A stretch of 64,000 bases of DNA, from the NCBI RefSeq assembly GCF_014489535.1, contig NZ_CP060783.1:2480001-2544000 (forward strand), given 5' to 3'. This stretch comes from Diaphorobacter aerolatus (GTDB lineage: Bacteria; Pseudomonadota; Gammaproteobacteria; Burkholderiales; Burkholderiaceae_C). Made by a program: the position numbers and the translations under genes. This document shows, piece after piece, positions 23,739-33,746 of the stretch. How positions within the stretch are numbered: position 1 is the stretch's first letter; every line of letters starts with the position of its first letter. Under the pieces are notes generated by a model. That model was not told the DNA's origin. It ran no database searches and was given only the letters and a program-made list of their open reading frames with translations.

Positions 23739-24097
23739 TCAGCGGCCGATTTCGGGCGGCGTGAGCAGGCGTTCGACCACCTCGCCGTTCTTAAGATGCG
23801 ATTCGACGATCTCGTCGATGTCGCTTCCGTCGACATAGGTGTACCAGGTGCCCTCGGGGTAGACCACGGCAATCGGGCCACCGGCGCAGCGATCCAGGCA
23901 TCCCGCCTTGTTCACGCGCACCTTGCCGGGCCGGCCAGGCCTGCGGCCTTGACGGCACGCTTGCAGTGATCGAACGCCTCTTGCGCACCATGGTGCGCGC
24001 AACTCGATTCGCCGTTTTGCCGGTCGTTCAGGCAAAAGAAGATGTGGCGCTTGTAGTAGCCGGTCGGGGCATCCGGTGTTTTGGTGCTATCGGTCAT
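23739..24097 (-). CDS. thioredoxin-like 2Fe-2S ferredoxin (one base short)
   Basis: About 119 residues when joined. The Cys pattern of the thioredoxin-like 2Fe-2S family is present: HIFFCLNDR, ESSCAHHGAQEAF and KAGCLDRCAGGPI. The two frames join at KAAGLAGPGKVRVNKAGC by adding one C at the plus-strand G run 23928-23930. Such ferredoxins carry single electrons. No dedicated partner is visible; the flanking genes encode a hydrolase and a VanZ-like membrane protein. Confidence 0.9.
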
Positions 24098-24107
24098 GGC
24101 CTGATTC

Positions 24108-24121
24108 TAGGGCCTGTTCAC
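24108..24121 (+). repeat. TAGGGCCTGTTCAC element, copy 1
   Basis: Fourteen-base motif overlapping the stop of the VanZ-like gene (the TCA at 24118-24120 is its stop on the minus strand). The same string or its complement recurs at 44797, 44873 and 47796. Confidence 0.6.
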
Positions 24122-25221
24122 CGGCCCTGGTCCTCACTGCGCCGCGACACGAGCATCACCACATACACCAGTGCAGCGTAAGGCCAGATCCAGCCCAGCC
24201 ACTGCGCCACGCCGTAGAAACGGATGAACCGCCCCTGCTCCCAGGCCTGCAGGGTCTGCGCAAAATAGGCGCTCGCCGGTGCCTGGTTGAGCAGATTCAG
24301 GTGCAGCATCAGCGCGAGCAGCAGCAGCGCCGCGCAGACCCGTCGCGGCACGGCCGTCAGCAGCAGCGCCGCGCTCACTCCGAGGCCCATGCCGACGCGC
24401 GTGGGAACGGTTTGCCATTCCCAGGCATGGCTCGGGCCGTAGCTGAGCAGAAACGTCAGCGCCGTGAACGACACACCCACGAGCGCCGTCACCAGGGTGA
24501 AGATCGCGCGCCGCGCCATTCCGCGAATGATGCAGTGGCCGAGCAGGCAGGGAATCAGAATGCCCAGCATCACCGCCAGCACTTCCCGACCGGGCGACAG
24601 CGGCTCGAGCACGTCATCGGCCACCGGCAGCCAGTCGATGAACGGCGTGTCGGAGAACCACTCGGTGAGCGCCATCTCGAGCCGCTCCCACATCTGCCCG
24701 AGGCCGAACGGCACAGATGCAGGAAAGAGCAGCGCAAAAGGCCACATCGCCAGCAACACCAGCGCGCCGCGCGCCTGCCGCACAAACCAGCGCTCGCGAA
24801 AGCGGCTCCAGCGCGAAATCGCGCCCAGTTTTTCGAGCAATGCGGCGACCAAAGCGCCCAGCAGGGTGCCCGCGGAATTCAGCACCAGATCCATATTGGA
24901 GGGCACGCGGCGCGGCAGGTAGATCTGGATGAACTCCATGCTGAGCGACAGCAGCGTGCCCGCGAGAAACGCCACCGGCACGGCGGCGCGCGACCACCCG
25001 GTGCGCAGCAGGGCGAGTGCCAGCAGGAATCCAAGCGGCGCATAGCCCGCCACGTTGGTGTTGACGTCGAACCAGGTCCAATACGGCGGCGGAATCCGGG
25101 CGAAAAGAAAAACCCGAGGATCGACGCCCTGCGAGCGCCAGCCGTCAAACGGGAACAGACTTGCGAAGACAATCAGCGCCGCATAGATCAGCGCAAGAGG
25201 CCAGGCCGAGGTCTTGTGCAT
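24118..25221 (-). CDS. VanZ-like membrane protein
   Basis: 367 residues from the ATG at 25221; the longer open frame upstream is antisense or shadow. About ten hydrophobic segments are visible. The N-terminal third has the VanZ-like pattern: IYAALIVFASLFPFDGW, NVAGYAPLGFLLALALLR, LSLSMEFIQIYLPRRVPSNM and DLVLNSAGTLLGAL. The C-terminal two thirds add further membrane segments and have no motif I recognise. The function is unknown for this long form. It lies 23 bases downstream of the hemJ-like gene on the same strand. Confidence 0.82.
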   Translation of the reverse strand: MHKTSAWPLALIYAALIVFASLFPFDGWRSQGVDPRVFLFARIPPPYWTWFDVNTNVAGYAPLGFLLALALLRTGWSRAAVPVAFLAGTLLSLSMEFIQIYLPRRVPSNMDLVLNSAGTLLGALVAALLEKLGAISRWSRFRERWFVRQARGALVLLAMWPFALLFPASVPFGLGQMWERLEMALTEWFSDTPFIDWLPVADDVLEPLSPGREVLAVMLGILIPCLLGHCIIRGMARRAIFTLVTALVGVSFTALTFLLSYGPSHAWEWQTVPTRVGMGLGVSAALLLTAVPRRVCAALLLLALMLHLNLLNQAPASAYFAQTLQAWEQGRFIRFYGVAQWLGWIWPYAALVYVVMLVSRRSEDQGR

Positions 25222-25244
25222 TTCCGGATCGTCCGCCTGCTCCG

Positions 25245-25667
25245 TCAAAAGGGCTTGAGCACCACCAGCAGCACGGCGCCCATCAGCAGGAACACCGGCA
25301 CCTCGTTGAACCAGCGGAACCACACGTGCGAGCGCATCGACTGACCCCTCGATATCTTGCGCAGCAACATGGCGCAGGCGTGGTGATAGCCGATCACCAG
25401 CAGCACGACGACCAGCTTGGCATGCATCCAGCCCTGCCCGCGCCCGATGCCATAACCGAGCCACAGCCACAGTCCCAGCAACAGTGCGGGCCCGGCAAGC
25501 ATCGTGGTGAAACGCAGCAACTTGCGCGCCATGAGCAGCAGGCGTTCGCGCTCGGCCAGCGACCCCGGCGTCACCATGGCGAGGTTCACGAAGATGCGTG
25601 GCAGATAGAACAGCCCGGCAAACCAACTGACGACAAAAACGATGTGGAAGGCTTTTACCCAGAGCAT
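25245..25667 (-). CDS. hemJ: HemJ-type protoporphyrinogen oxidase (UPF0093)
   Basis: 140 residues from MLWVKAFHIVFVVSWFAGLF. The family is a four-helix membrane protein that oxidises protoporphyrinogen IX in bacteria lacking HemG/HemY. The conserved His in KAFHIVFVVSWFAGL, the FYLPRIFVNLA segment and the HAKL motif in GWMHAKLVVVLLVIGYHH all match. The hemB gene lies about 1.2 kb away on the other strand, so two haem synthesis steps cluster loosely here. Confidence 0.9.
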   Translation of the reverse strand: MLWVKAFHIVFVVSWFAGLFYLPRIFVNLAMVTPGSLAERERLLLMARKLLRFTTMLAGPALLLGLWLWLGYGIGRGQGWMHAKLVVVLLVIGYHHACAMLLRKISRGQSMRSHVWFRWFNEVPVFLLMGAVLLVVLKPF

Positions 25668-25909
25668 TGACTCAGTGTAAGCCAGCAGGCGTTTGCATCT
25701 GCATACTTTCATATGCAAAAAGCACATCGGGGACACAAACCCACTGCAACGCAGCGGCCAAAGCGTGCCATTCCCGAAAATTAGTGAGCATCAAAGCCAA
25801 TGTTTTCAATATTTGTGAAAAAAATTTCCGGAAAAATGCAAACGGATACGCAATTCACGTTACCAATAGCTATGATCAACCAAGTCTATCAACCAGAGAG
25901 GAAACTCCA

Positions 25910-27860
<1,951 letters not shown>

Positions 27861-27911
27861 GCCGCAGACCGGCCGCTGCGGTGTGCGGGGCGGCGGCGGA
27901 TTCGGACGCGG

Positions 27912-29198
27912 GTGCAAAATCAAAAAAATTCCATCAACAAAGCGCCGGAGAACACGACGTTGCCTGAAACACCTAACGCGTCCGCCTTCCGCGTTTTCCA
28001 CGTGCGCCCGGGCGGCCCCGCACACGAACTGTTCGAGTTGCCCACGGCGCCGCCCGATGCGGGCTTTTTCTGGATCGCCTGCACCCGCAATTTTTTGAAC
28101 GAGCACCTGCAGCACGTGCAGGCGACGCTGCAGGCGGTCACCGGGCAACAGTTGGTCGATCTGCACGTCTCCGACCTGCTCAATGCACAACTGCCCTCGC
28201 ACTACGACTACACCTCTCAATATGACCTGCTGGTGTTCCGTCGTCTGGCGGCCAACGGCCAGCAATCATCGGACTCGGCGACCGCACCGGCCGATGGCGA
28301 ACCGCCGCCGCCCGGGCCATTCAAAGGCACGCCCACCCTGCGCCGCATTCGCACGGGCGCGGTGGGTTTTGTCGTCTTTGACCCGTTGCTGTTTTCCGTG
28401 CATCCCGACGATTGCACCGTGCGCGAAGCCTATGCGGCACGGCTGCTCGCGCTCAAGACTCCGGTGGCTGGAGGTGTCCCGGGCCAGCCGCCTGCCGCAG
28501 AGGCTCCCAACAGCAAGCTTCCGCAGGAAACCAGACAGCGCGATCTGCGCGCCGGCCCCATCACCGCTCCCCGCATGCCGACCAGCCCCGCAGACGTGAT
28601 GCTGCGGGTGGTGAATCTCATCGTTGACGGCTATCTCGATCTGCGCCGTGAACTGTCGCGCCAGCTCGACCACTGGCAGGTCGAGTTGCTGCGCCCCAAG
28701 GCACGCAGCATCAACTGGACGGCGCTGCTCGAATCGCGCCTCGCACTGCACCAGCTCGATGAAATCTGCGAGGACCAGCGCACCGCCGTGCAGGACTGGA
28801 TCGACGCGCTCGAAGGCTGGCCAACGCCCGACACCTCGGGCGGAGTCCGCGAGAACGAACTGCTCAGGGTGCGCAGCCGCGACGTGCTCGAACACATCGA
28901 GCGCGTGGTGCACCACGTGCGTCGTCTCGAACAGAGCGCGGAGACCGCCGTGCAGATGCACTTCTCGCTACAGAGCAACCGCACCAACGACATCATGCGC
29001 ACGCTCACGGCGCTGACCGCCGTGTTTCTGCCACTGAACCTGATTGCCGGCATTTTCGGCATGAACTTCGAGTTCACGCCGTTCGTGCATCTGAAGGAAG
29101 GCTTCTGGTGGGCGCTCTCGGCCATGCTGCTGATCGCGCTGGCCCTGATCCTGCTGTTCTGGCGCAAGCGGTATCTGGCGCGCACCGGCCAAAGCTGA
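27912..29198 (+). CDS. CorA-family divalent cation transporter
   Basis: 428 residues from GTG at 27912; a TTG at 27960 is a possible alternative start. The large soluble N-terminal domain has long helices around QDWIDALEGW and RSRDVLEHIERVVHHVRRLE. Two C-terminal transmembrane helices carry the signature GMNFEF (YGMNFE in most CorA). The first residue of the signature is Phe here (IFGMNFEF), a common variant. It transports Mg or other divalent ions. The insertion around residues 115-220 (Pro/Ala-rich) makes it longer than E. coli CorA (316). Confidence 0.93.
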   Translation: MQNQKNSINKAPENTTLPETPNASAFRVFHVRPGGPAHELFELPTAPPDAGFFWIACTRNFLNEHLQHVQATLQAVTGQQLVDLHVSDLLNAQLPSHYDYTSQYDLLVFRRLAANGQQSSDSATAPADGEPPPPGPFKGTPTLRRIRTGAVGFVVFDPLLFSVHPDDCTVREAYAARLLALKTPVAGGVPGQPPAAEAPNSKLPQETRQRDLRAGPITAPRMPTSPADVMLRVVNLIVDGYLDLRRELSRQLDHWQVELLRPKARSINWTALLESRLALHQLDEICEDQRTAVQDWIDALEGWPTPDTSGGVRENELLRVRSRDVLEHIERVVHHVRRLEQSAETAVQMHFSLQSNRTNDIMRTLTALTAVFLPLNLIAGIFGMNFEFTPFVHLKEGFWWALSAMLLIALALILLFWRKRYLARTGQS

Positions 29199-29246
29199 CA
29201 CGATCCCGCAACCGCCCCCAGGGCGGCTGCGCCTTGCGTCCGTCAG

Positions 29247-29939
29247 TCAAGCCAGGTGTTGGGCAAAGAAGGCCTCCGTGCGCTCGTCGGCCAGTTGAGC
29301 CGCAGCCGCGTCGTAGGAGCCACGCTGATCGCAGTTGAAACCATGATCGGCCGCATAGAGAAACACCTGGATTTCGGGATGCGCCTGCTCGAGCGCCTTC
29401 ACGCTTTCGACCGGGATGTGCGTGTCCCTGTCAGCAAAGTGGGCCATCAGCGGCACCTTGGGCTGGCGCGCGATTTCCGCTGGCGTGGTCATGCCGCCGC
29501 CGTAGTACGACACGGCGGCGGAAAGCCCGTTCAACTGGGCCGCAGCGCGCCATGTGAGCAGCCCGCCCCAGCAAAAGCCGAAAAGCCCGACCTTCGTGCC
29601 GCCGGACTCCCTGGCGGCATGGTCAATCGCGGCCTGGATGTCGGCCTGCACGCCCGGTGCCGGCAAGGCCTCCACCCCGGCCTTGAGCGCACCGCCGACC
29701 TTCATGTCGTCTGGCGTATAGCCCAGGTCCACATCGCCTTGCACGCGCGCGAACGTCGCGGGCGCGACCACCAGATAGCCACGCGCCGCCCAGCGGTCGG
29801 CCACCGAGCGGATGTGGGAATTCACGCCGAAGATTTCCTGCAAAACGACGAGCGCACCGCGCGCAGTGCCTTCGGGACGCGCGACATAGGCGGGAAAACG
29901 GAAGCCGTCGCTGGAAGTGAGATGGGTGAAATCGCTCAT
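29247..29939 (-). CDS. dienelactone hydrolase family protein
   Basis: 230 residues. The nucleophile Cys lies in VGLFGFCWGGLLTWRAA (GxCxGG). The Asp is in LMAHFADRDTHIP, and the His in FLYAADHGFNCDQRGSYD. This is the full triad of the DLH family, which hydrolyses lactones such as carboxymethylenebutenolide. No aromatic-degradation genes are adjacent, so the substrate is uncertain. The start is MSDFTHLTSSDGFRFPAYVA, with AGGAGAGC upstream on the minus strand. Confidence 0.93.
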   Translation of the reverse strand: MSDFTHLTSSDGFRFPAYVARPEGTARGALVVLQEIFGVNSHIRSVADRWAARGYLVVAPATFARVQGDVDLGYTPDDMKVGGALKAGVEALPAPGVQADIQAAIDHAARESGGTKVGLFGFCWGGLLTWRAAAQLNGLSAAVSYYGGGMTTPAEIARQPKVPLMAHFADRDTHIPVESVKALEQAHPEIQVFLYAADHGFNCDQRGSYDAAAAQLADERTEAFFAQHLA

Positions 29940-30092
29940 GAACAAGCTCTCCTGGTAAGGGAAAAAACAACCACAATGTGCAGGGCCGCAGCGTGAGTCG
30001 GGAAAACCACAACCACGCTCGGTGAATGCGTCAAATCGACAGTTTTGACGACAATCTTGCGCTTGCATATTGGCATAAATGGAGATCACGTT

Positions 30093-30839
30093 TTGAACAA
30101 GGTCGCACTCATCACTGGTGGCAGTCGTGGCATAGGCGCGGCGACGGCATTGCTGGCTGCCAGTCAGGGCTGGACCGTGGCAATCAACTACGTGCGCCAC
30201 GCCCACGCAGCCGAAGAGGTGGCGCGCGCGGTCCGCAGCACGGGCGGCAAGGCCATCACGATCAAGGCCGACGTCTCGGTGGAGGCCGATGTGGTCACCA
30301 TGTTCGAGACGCTCGATCATGAAGTCGGCCGCATCACCGCGCTCGTCAACAACGCGGGCGTGGTCGATCAGGCAGCGCGCGTCGACCAAATGCCCGGCGA
30401 CCGGCTGCGCCGCATGTTCAGCATCAACGTGCTTGGCAGTTTTTATTGCGCGCGCGAGGCCGTGCGCCGCATGAGCACGCGCCATGGCGGCGCGGGCGGC
30501 AGCATCGTGAACGTGTCGAGCGCCGCGTCGCGCCTCGGTTCGCCGAACGAATACGTGGACTACGCCGCCGCCAAGGGCGCGATCGACGTGATGACCATCG
30601 GGCTTGCCAAGGAAGTCGCGGGCGAAGGCATCCGCGTGAACGCCGTGCGTCCGGGCTTCATCGAAACCGAAATCCACGCCAGCGGAGGACGCCCCAATCG
30701 GGTCAGCGAACTCGCGCCCGGCATACCGATGCAGCGCGGCGGCACGGCCGGGGAAGTGGCCGAGAGCATCGTCTGGCTGATGTCGGACGCGTCGCCGTTC
30801 ACCACCATGTCGTTTCTGGAAATCTCCGGGGGCCGTTGA
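30093..30839 (+). CDS. FabG-like short-chain dehydrogenase
   Basis: 248 residues. The start is TTG at 30093 with GGAG eight bases before; the ATG at 30045 would add an unlikely tail. Cofactor motif ALITGGSRGIGAATALLAA, NNAG at 89-92, IVNVSSAAS with the catalytic Ser, and YVDYAAAKGAID with YxxxK. The C-terminus WLMSDASPFTTMSFLEISGG is typical. NAD(P)-dependent; the substrate is not evident. Its stop overlaps the marC start (ATGA), so the two are co-transcribed. Confidence 0.92.
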   Translation: MNKVALITGGSRGIGAATALLAASQGWTVAINYVRHAHAAEEVARAVRSTGGKAITIKADVSVEADVVTMFETLDHEVGRITALVNNAGVVDQAARVDQMPGDRLRRMFSINVLGSFYCAREAVRRMSTRHGGAGGSIVNVSSAASRLGSPNEYVDYAAAKGAIDVMTIGLAKEVAGEGIRVNAVRPGFIETEIHASGGRPNRVSELAPGIPMQRGGTAGEVAESIVWLMSDASPFTTMSFLEISGGR

Positions 30840-31486
30840 TGGATCTGAAACCGCTCATCTCGCTGCTGGCCATCGTCAATCCGCTGGCAATCGTTCCCTT
30901 TTTCATTCATTACACGCAGGGCTTCAGCGACGAGCAAAAGCGGCAGACTGTGCGCACCGCCGCGCTCAGCACGTTCCTGGTGATCTCGGGCTGCGCACTG
31001 TTCGGCCTGAAGGTGCTTGATCTCTTCAACATCTCGCTGCAGAGTTTTCAGGTCGGCGGCGGCATGCTGCTGCTGATCAGCGCGATCAACATGCTGAACG
31101 CCCGCCCTGCCGAAGACAAGCCGAACAGCGAAACGCTTGAGGCCGGTGCGCAAAAGGTGGCAATGGGCAACAGCATCGCGGTCGTGCCGCTCACCATTCC
31201 GCTGCTCACCGGGCCAGCCGCCATGTCCACGGTGGTGATCTACGCGAATCAGGCGCACACCGTCTTGCAGCACCTGGTGCTGATCGGCTACGGGCTGGTG
31301 CTGGCCGCCGCGGTGTGGGGCTGTTTCTCGCTCGCCGAGCCGATCTCGCGCGTGCTCGGCAAGACCGGCATCAACGTAATGACGCGGCTGATGGGCCTGA
31401 TTCTCGCGGCGCTCGCGGTCGAGGTCATGGCCGTGGGTCTGCAGAAACTGTTCCCGATCCTGAGCATGCGCTACCCGCCGCTTTGA
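30839..31486 (+). CDS. MarC-family integral membrane protein
   Basis: 215 residues with six predicted hydrophobic segments. Motifs: LLAIVNPLAIVPFFIHYTQG, VGGGMLLLISAINMLNARP and VPLTIPLLTGPAAMSTVVIY. This is the MarC/UPF0056 family, whose function is not settled despite the name. It is coupled by ATGA overlap to the upstream SDR and lies 17 bases before creB, so the two may share a transcript with the cre genes. Confidence 0.93.
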   Translation: MDLKPLISLLAIVNPLAIVPFFIHYTQGFSDEQKRQTVRTAALSTFLVISGCALFGLKVLDLFNISLQSFQVGGGMLLLISAINMLNARPAEDKPNSETLEAGAQKVAMGNSIAVVPLTIPLLTGPAAMSTVVIYANQAHTVLQHLVLIGYGLVLAAAVWGCFSLAEPISRVLGKTGINVMTRLMGLILAALAVEVMAVGLQKLFPILSMRYPPL

Positions 31487-31503
31487 CACAAGGTTGCCGA
31501 ACC

Positions 31504-32208
31504 ATGCCCGCCCGACTCCTGCTTGTCGAAGACGATCCCGCGATTGCCCGCACCGTGATCTACACGCTCGAGCGCGAGGGCCTGCACATCAATCACAGCC
31601 TGCTACTCGGCGATGCCAGAACGCTGATCGCGGGCACGCGTTTCGACGCGCTGATTCTCGACGTGGGCCTGCCCGATGGCAACGGCCTGGAGCTACTGCG
31701 CGAACTGCGCCAGCACGCGCAGCACGCGGCCATGCCGGTGCTCGTGCTGAGCGCGCACGGCGAGGAGATCGACCGGGTGCTGGGTCTCGAACTCGGCGCG
31801 GACGACTATGTCGCCAAGCCCTTCAGCCCGCGTGAACTCGCGGCGCGCGTGAAGGGCCTGCTGCGCCGCGCGGTGACGTCGCCGCCCGTTGCCACGGCCA
31901 CCGTTGCCGACGCGAACCCGTTTCGCGACGATGCGCTGGGCCAGCGCATGCATTTCAACGGCCAGCCGCTCGCTCTCACGCGCCGCGAATACCGGCTGCT
32001 CTCCACGCTGCTTGCCGGTGCCGGACGCATCCACTCGCGCGATCATCTGCTCACTGCCGCGTGGGGCGACGACAGCGAAAGCACGGATCGCACCATCGAC
32101 ACGCACATCAAGACGCTGCGTGCCAAGCTGCGCGCCGTGGACGCCAGTTGCGAATACATCAGCACGCATCGCGGCATGGGTTATTCGCTCGAAATTGCCA
32201 AAGGCTGA
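31504..32208 (+). CDS. creB: response regulator CreB
   Basis: 234 residues, OmpR/PhoB class. Receiver: LLLVEDDPAIARTVIYTLER, phosphorylatable Asp in ALILDVGLPDGNG, and Lys in DDYVAKPFSPREL. DNA-binding winged helix: LTRREYRLLSTLLAGAGRIH and the C-terminal TIDTHIKTLRAKLRA...THRGMGYSLE. Named CreB because creC and creD follow directly and an exact CreB box lies before creD. In enterobacteria CreBC responds to envelope or metabolic state; in aeromonads and xanthomonads related systems control beta-lactamases. Confidence 0.92.
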   Translation: MPARLLLVEDDPAIARTVIYTLEREGLHINHSLLLGDARTLIAGTRFDALILDVGLPDGNGLELLRELRQHAQHAAMPVLVLSAHGEEIDRVLGLELGADDYVAKPFSPRELAARVKGLLRRAVTSPPVATATVADANPFRDDALGQRMHFNGQPLALTRREYRLLSTLLAGAGRIHSRDHLLTAAWGDDSESTDRTIDTHIKTLRAKLRAVDASCEYISTHRGMGYSLEIAKG

Positions 32209-32214
32209 CCCGCC

Positions 32215-33654
32215 ATGCGCCTCGGCCTGCGCCTGCTGTTCGCGTTCTTTCTGATCAACGGCATCGCGGCGTTCTTCGTGCTGCGGGTGTTCACCGCCGA
32301 AATCAAACCCAGCGTGCGCGAGGTCATGGAAGACATGATGGTGGACACCGCCAACATCCTCGCCGAACTCGCGAGCGAAGAAGTGGCGAGCGGCCGCATG
32401 AGCCTTGCCCATCTGCGCTCGCAGGACAGCACCTTCGCGCGCAGCGTCAAGCGCTATGCCACGCGGCCCGTGGATGTGAGCATCTGGGGCCTGTCCAAGC
32501 AGTCGCTCGACTACCGCATCTACGTGGTCGACGCGACCGGCCACGTGATCTTTGACAGCGAGGGCCGCGCCGAGGGCATGGACTACTCGCGCTGGCGCGA
32601 CGTGGCCCTCACGCTGCGGGGCCAGTACGGCGCGCGCGCATCGCGCGACATTGCCGAGGACGACACCAGCGGCGTGATGTACGTGGCCGCGCCGATTCTC
32701 TCGCAGGGCAGGATCATCGGCGCACTCACGGTCGCCAAGCCGACGCGCACGGTGCAGCGCTTCATCGAGCGCGCCGAGCGCAAGGTGCTCAACGGCGGCG
32801 TGCTGCTGCTCGCGCTCTCGGCACTGGTCGGCATTGCCATCACGCTGTGGATCGTCTGGCACGTGCGTCGGCTGCGCGACTACGCGCTGAGCGTGCAGGC
32901 CCCGAGCAACAGCTTCGGCGTGGCACCCGCCGTGCCCGAGGTTCCCGGCGAACTCGGCGATCTCGCGCGCGCCATGGAGCACATGCGCGAGCGCCTCGAA
33001 GGCCGCGACTACATCGAGGGCTATGTGCGCGCGCTCACGCATGAGCTCAAGAGCCCGGTGGCCGCGATTCGCGGCGCGGGCGAGCTGCTGCACGACGATC
33101 TCCCGCCCGAGGACCGCGCGCAGTTCGCATCCCAGGTGGTTGAGCAGAGCGTGCGCCTGCAACGCCTGATCGACCGGCTTCTGGAACTCAGCAAGCTCGA
33201 GCAGCGCCAGCACGCCGAAGCCGCCGCGCCGACTTCGCTGCGCGGCTGTGCCGAGCATGCGGTTGCGCAATGCAGGGCGCGCGCCTCGCAGCGTGGCGTG
33301 CAGCTCGCACTACAGGGCGAAGGTGCCGCAGGCCCGTGGGAAGCGGATCTCGTCACGCTCGCCATCGGCAACCTGATCGACAACGCCATCGATTTTTCAC
33401 CGGAAGGCGGCACCGTGCGCGTCGAGCTCCAGGGCGCGAGCGTGACGGTCAGCGATGAAGGGCCCGGCGTTCCCGAATTTGCGCTGCCACGCCTTGGCGA
33501 GCGCTTCTTCACCACGGCACGTCCCGACGGCGCCCGCAGCGGATCGGGCCTGGGCCTGGCCATCGTGCGCCGCGTGCTCGACCTGCACGGCGGCGACTGG
33601 CAGATCGGCAACCTGCATCCCGGTTTCAGCATCCGATTGCAGTTCGGAAGGTAG
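32215..33654 (+). CDS. creC: sensor histidine kinase CreC
   Basis: 479 residues. N-terminal transmembrane segment (LRLLFAFFLINGIAAFFVLR) and a second around residues 195-215 bracket a periplasmic domain with YVVDATGHVIFDSEGRAEGM. The H box is ALTHELKSPVAAIRGAGELL with His near residue 275. The N box is NLIDNAIDFSPEGGTV and the G boxes are DEGPGVPE and GSGLGLAIVRRVL. It starts 6 bases after creB. It presumably phosphorylates CreB. Confidence 0.93.
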   Translation: MRLGLRLLFAFFLINGIAAFFVLRVFTAEIKPSVREVMEDMMVDTANILAELASEEVASGRMSLAHLRSQDSTFARSVKRYATRPVDVSIWGLSKQSLDYRIYVVDATGHVIFDSEGRAEGMDYSRWRDVALTLRGQYGARASRDIAEDDTSGVMYVAAPILSQGRIIGALTVAKPTRTVQRFIERAERKVLNGGVLLLALSALVGIAITLWIVWHVRRLRDYALSVQAPSNSFGVAPAVPEVPGELGDLARAMEHMRERLEGRDYIEGYVRALTHELKSPVAAIRGAGELLHDDLPPEDRAQFASQVVEQSVRLQRLIDRLLELSKLEQRQHAEAAAPTSLRGCAEHAVAQCRARASQRGVQLALQGEGAAGPWEADLVTLAIGNLIDNAIDFSPEGGTVRVELQGASVTVSDEGPGVPEFALPRLGERFFTTARPDGARSGSGLGLAIVRRVLDLHGGDWQIGNLHPGFSIRLQFGR

Positions 33655-33687
33655 CGCCTCGCGCGAAGGCGCAACACAAAGGTGCTC

Positions 33688-33703
33688 TTCACCTTCGCTT
33701 CAC
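33688..33703 (+). promoter_or_regulatory. CreB-binding site (cre tag) upstream of creD
   Basis: Sequence TTCACCTTCGCTTCAC, an exact match to the published E. coli cre tag TTCAC-N6-TTCAC. It lies in the 92-base gap between creC and creD, 44 bases before the creD ATG. No clear -10 hexamer is seen between it and creD. Confidence 0.85.
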
Positions 33704-33746
33704 AAACTTCATTCGCGCCTCACTGCGCCGGGAAAGACTGCGCTCC

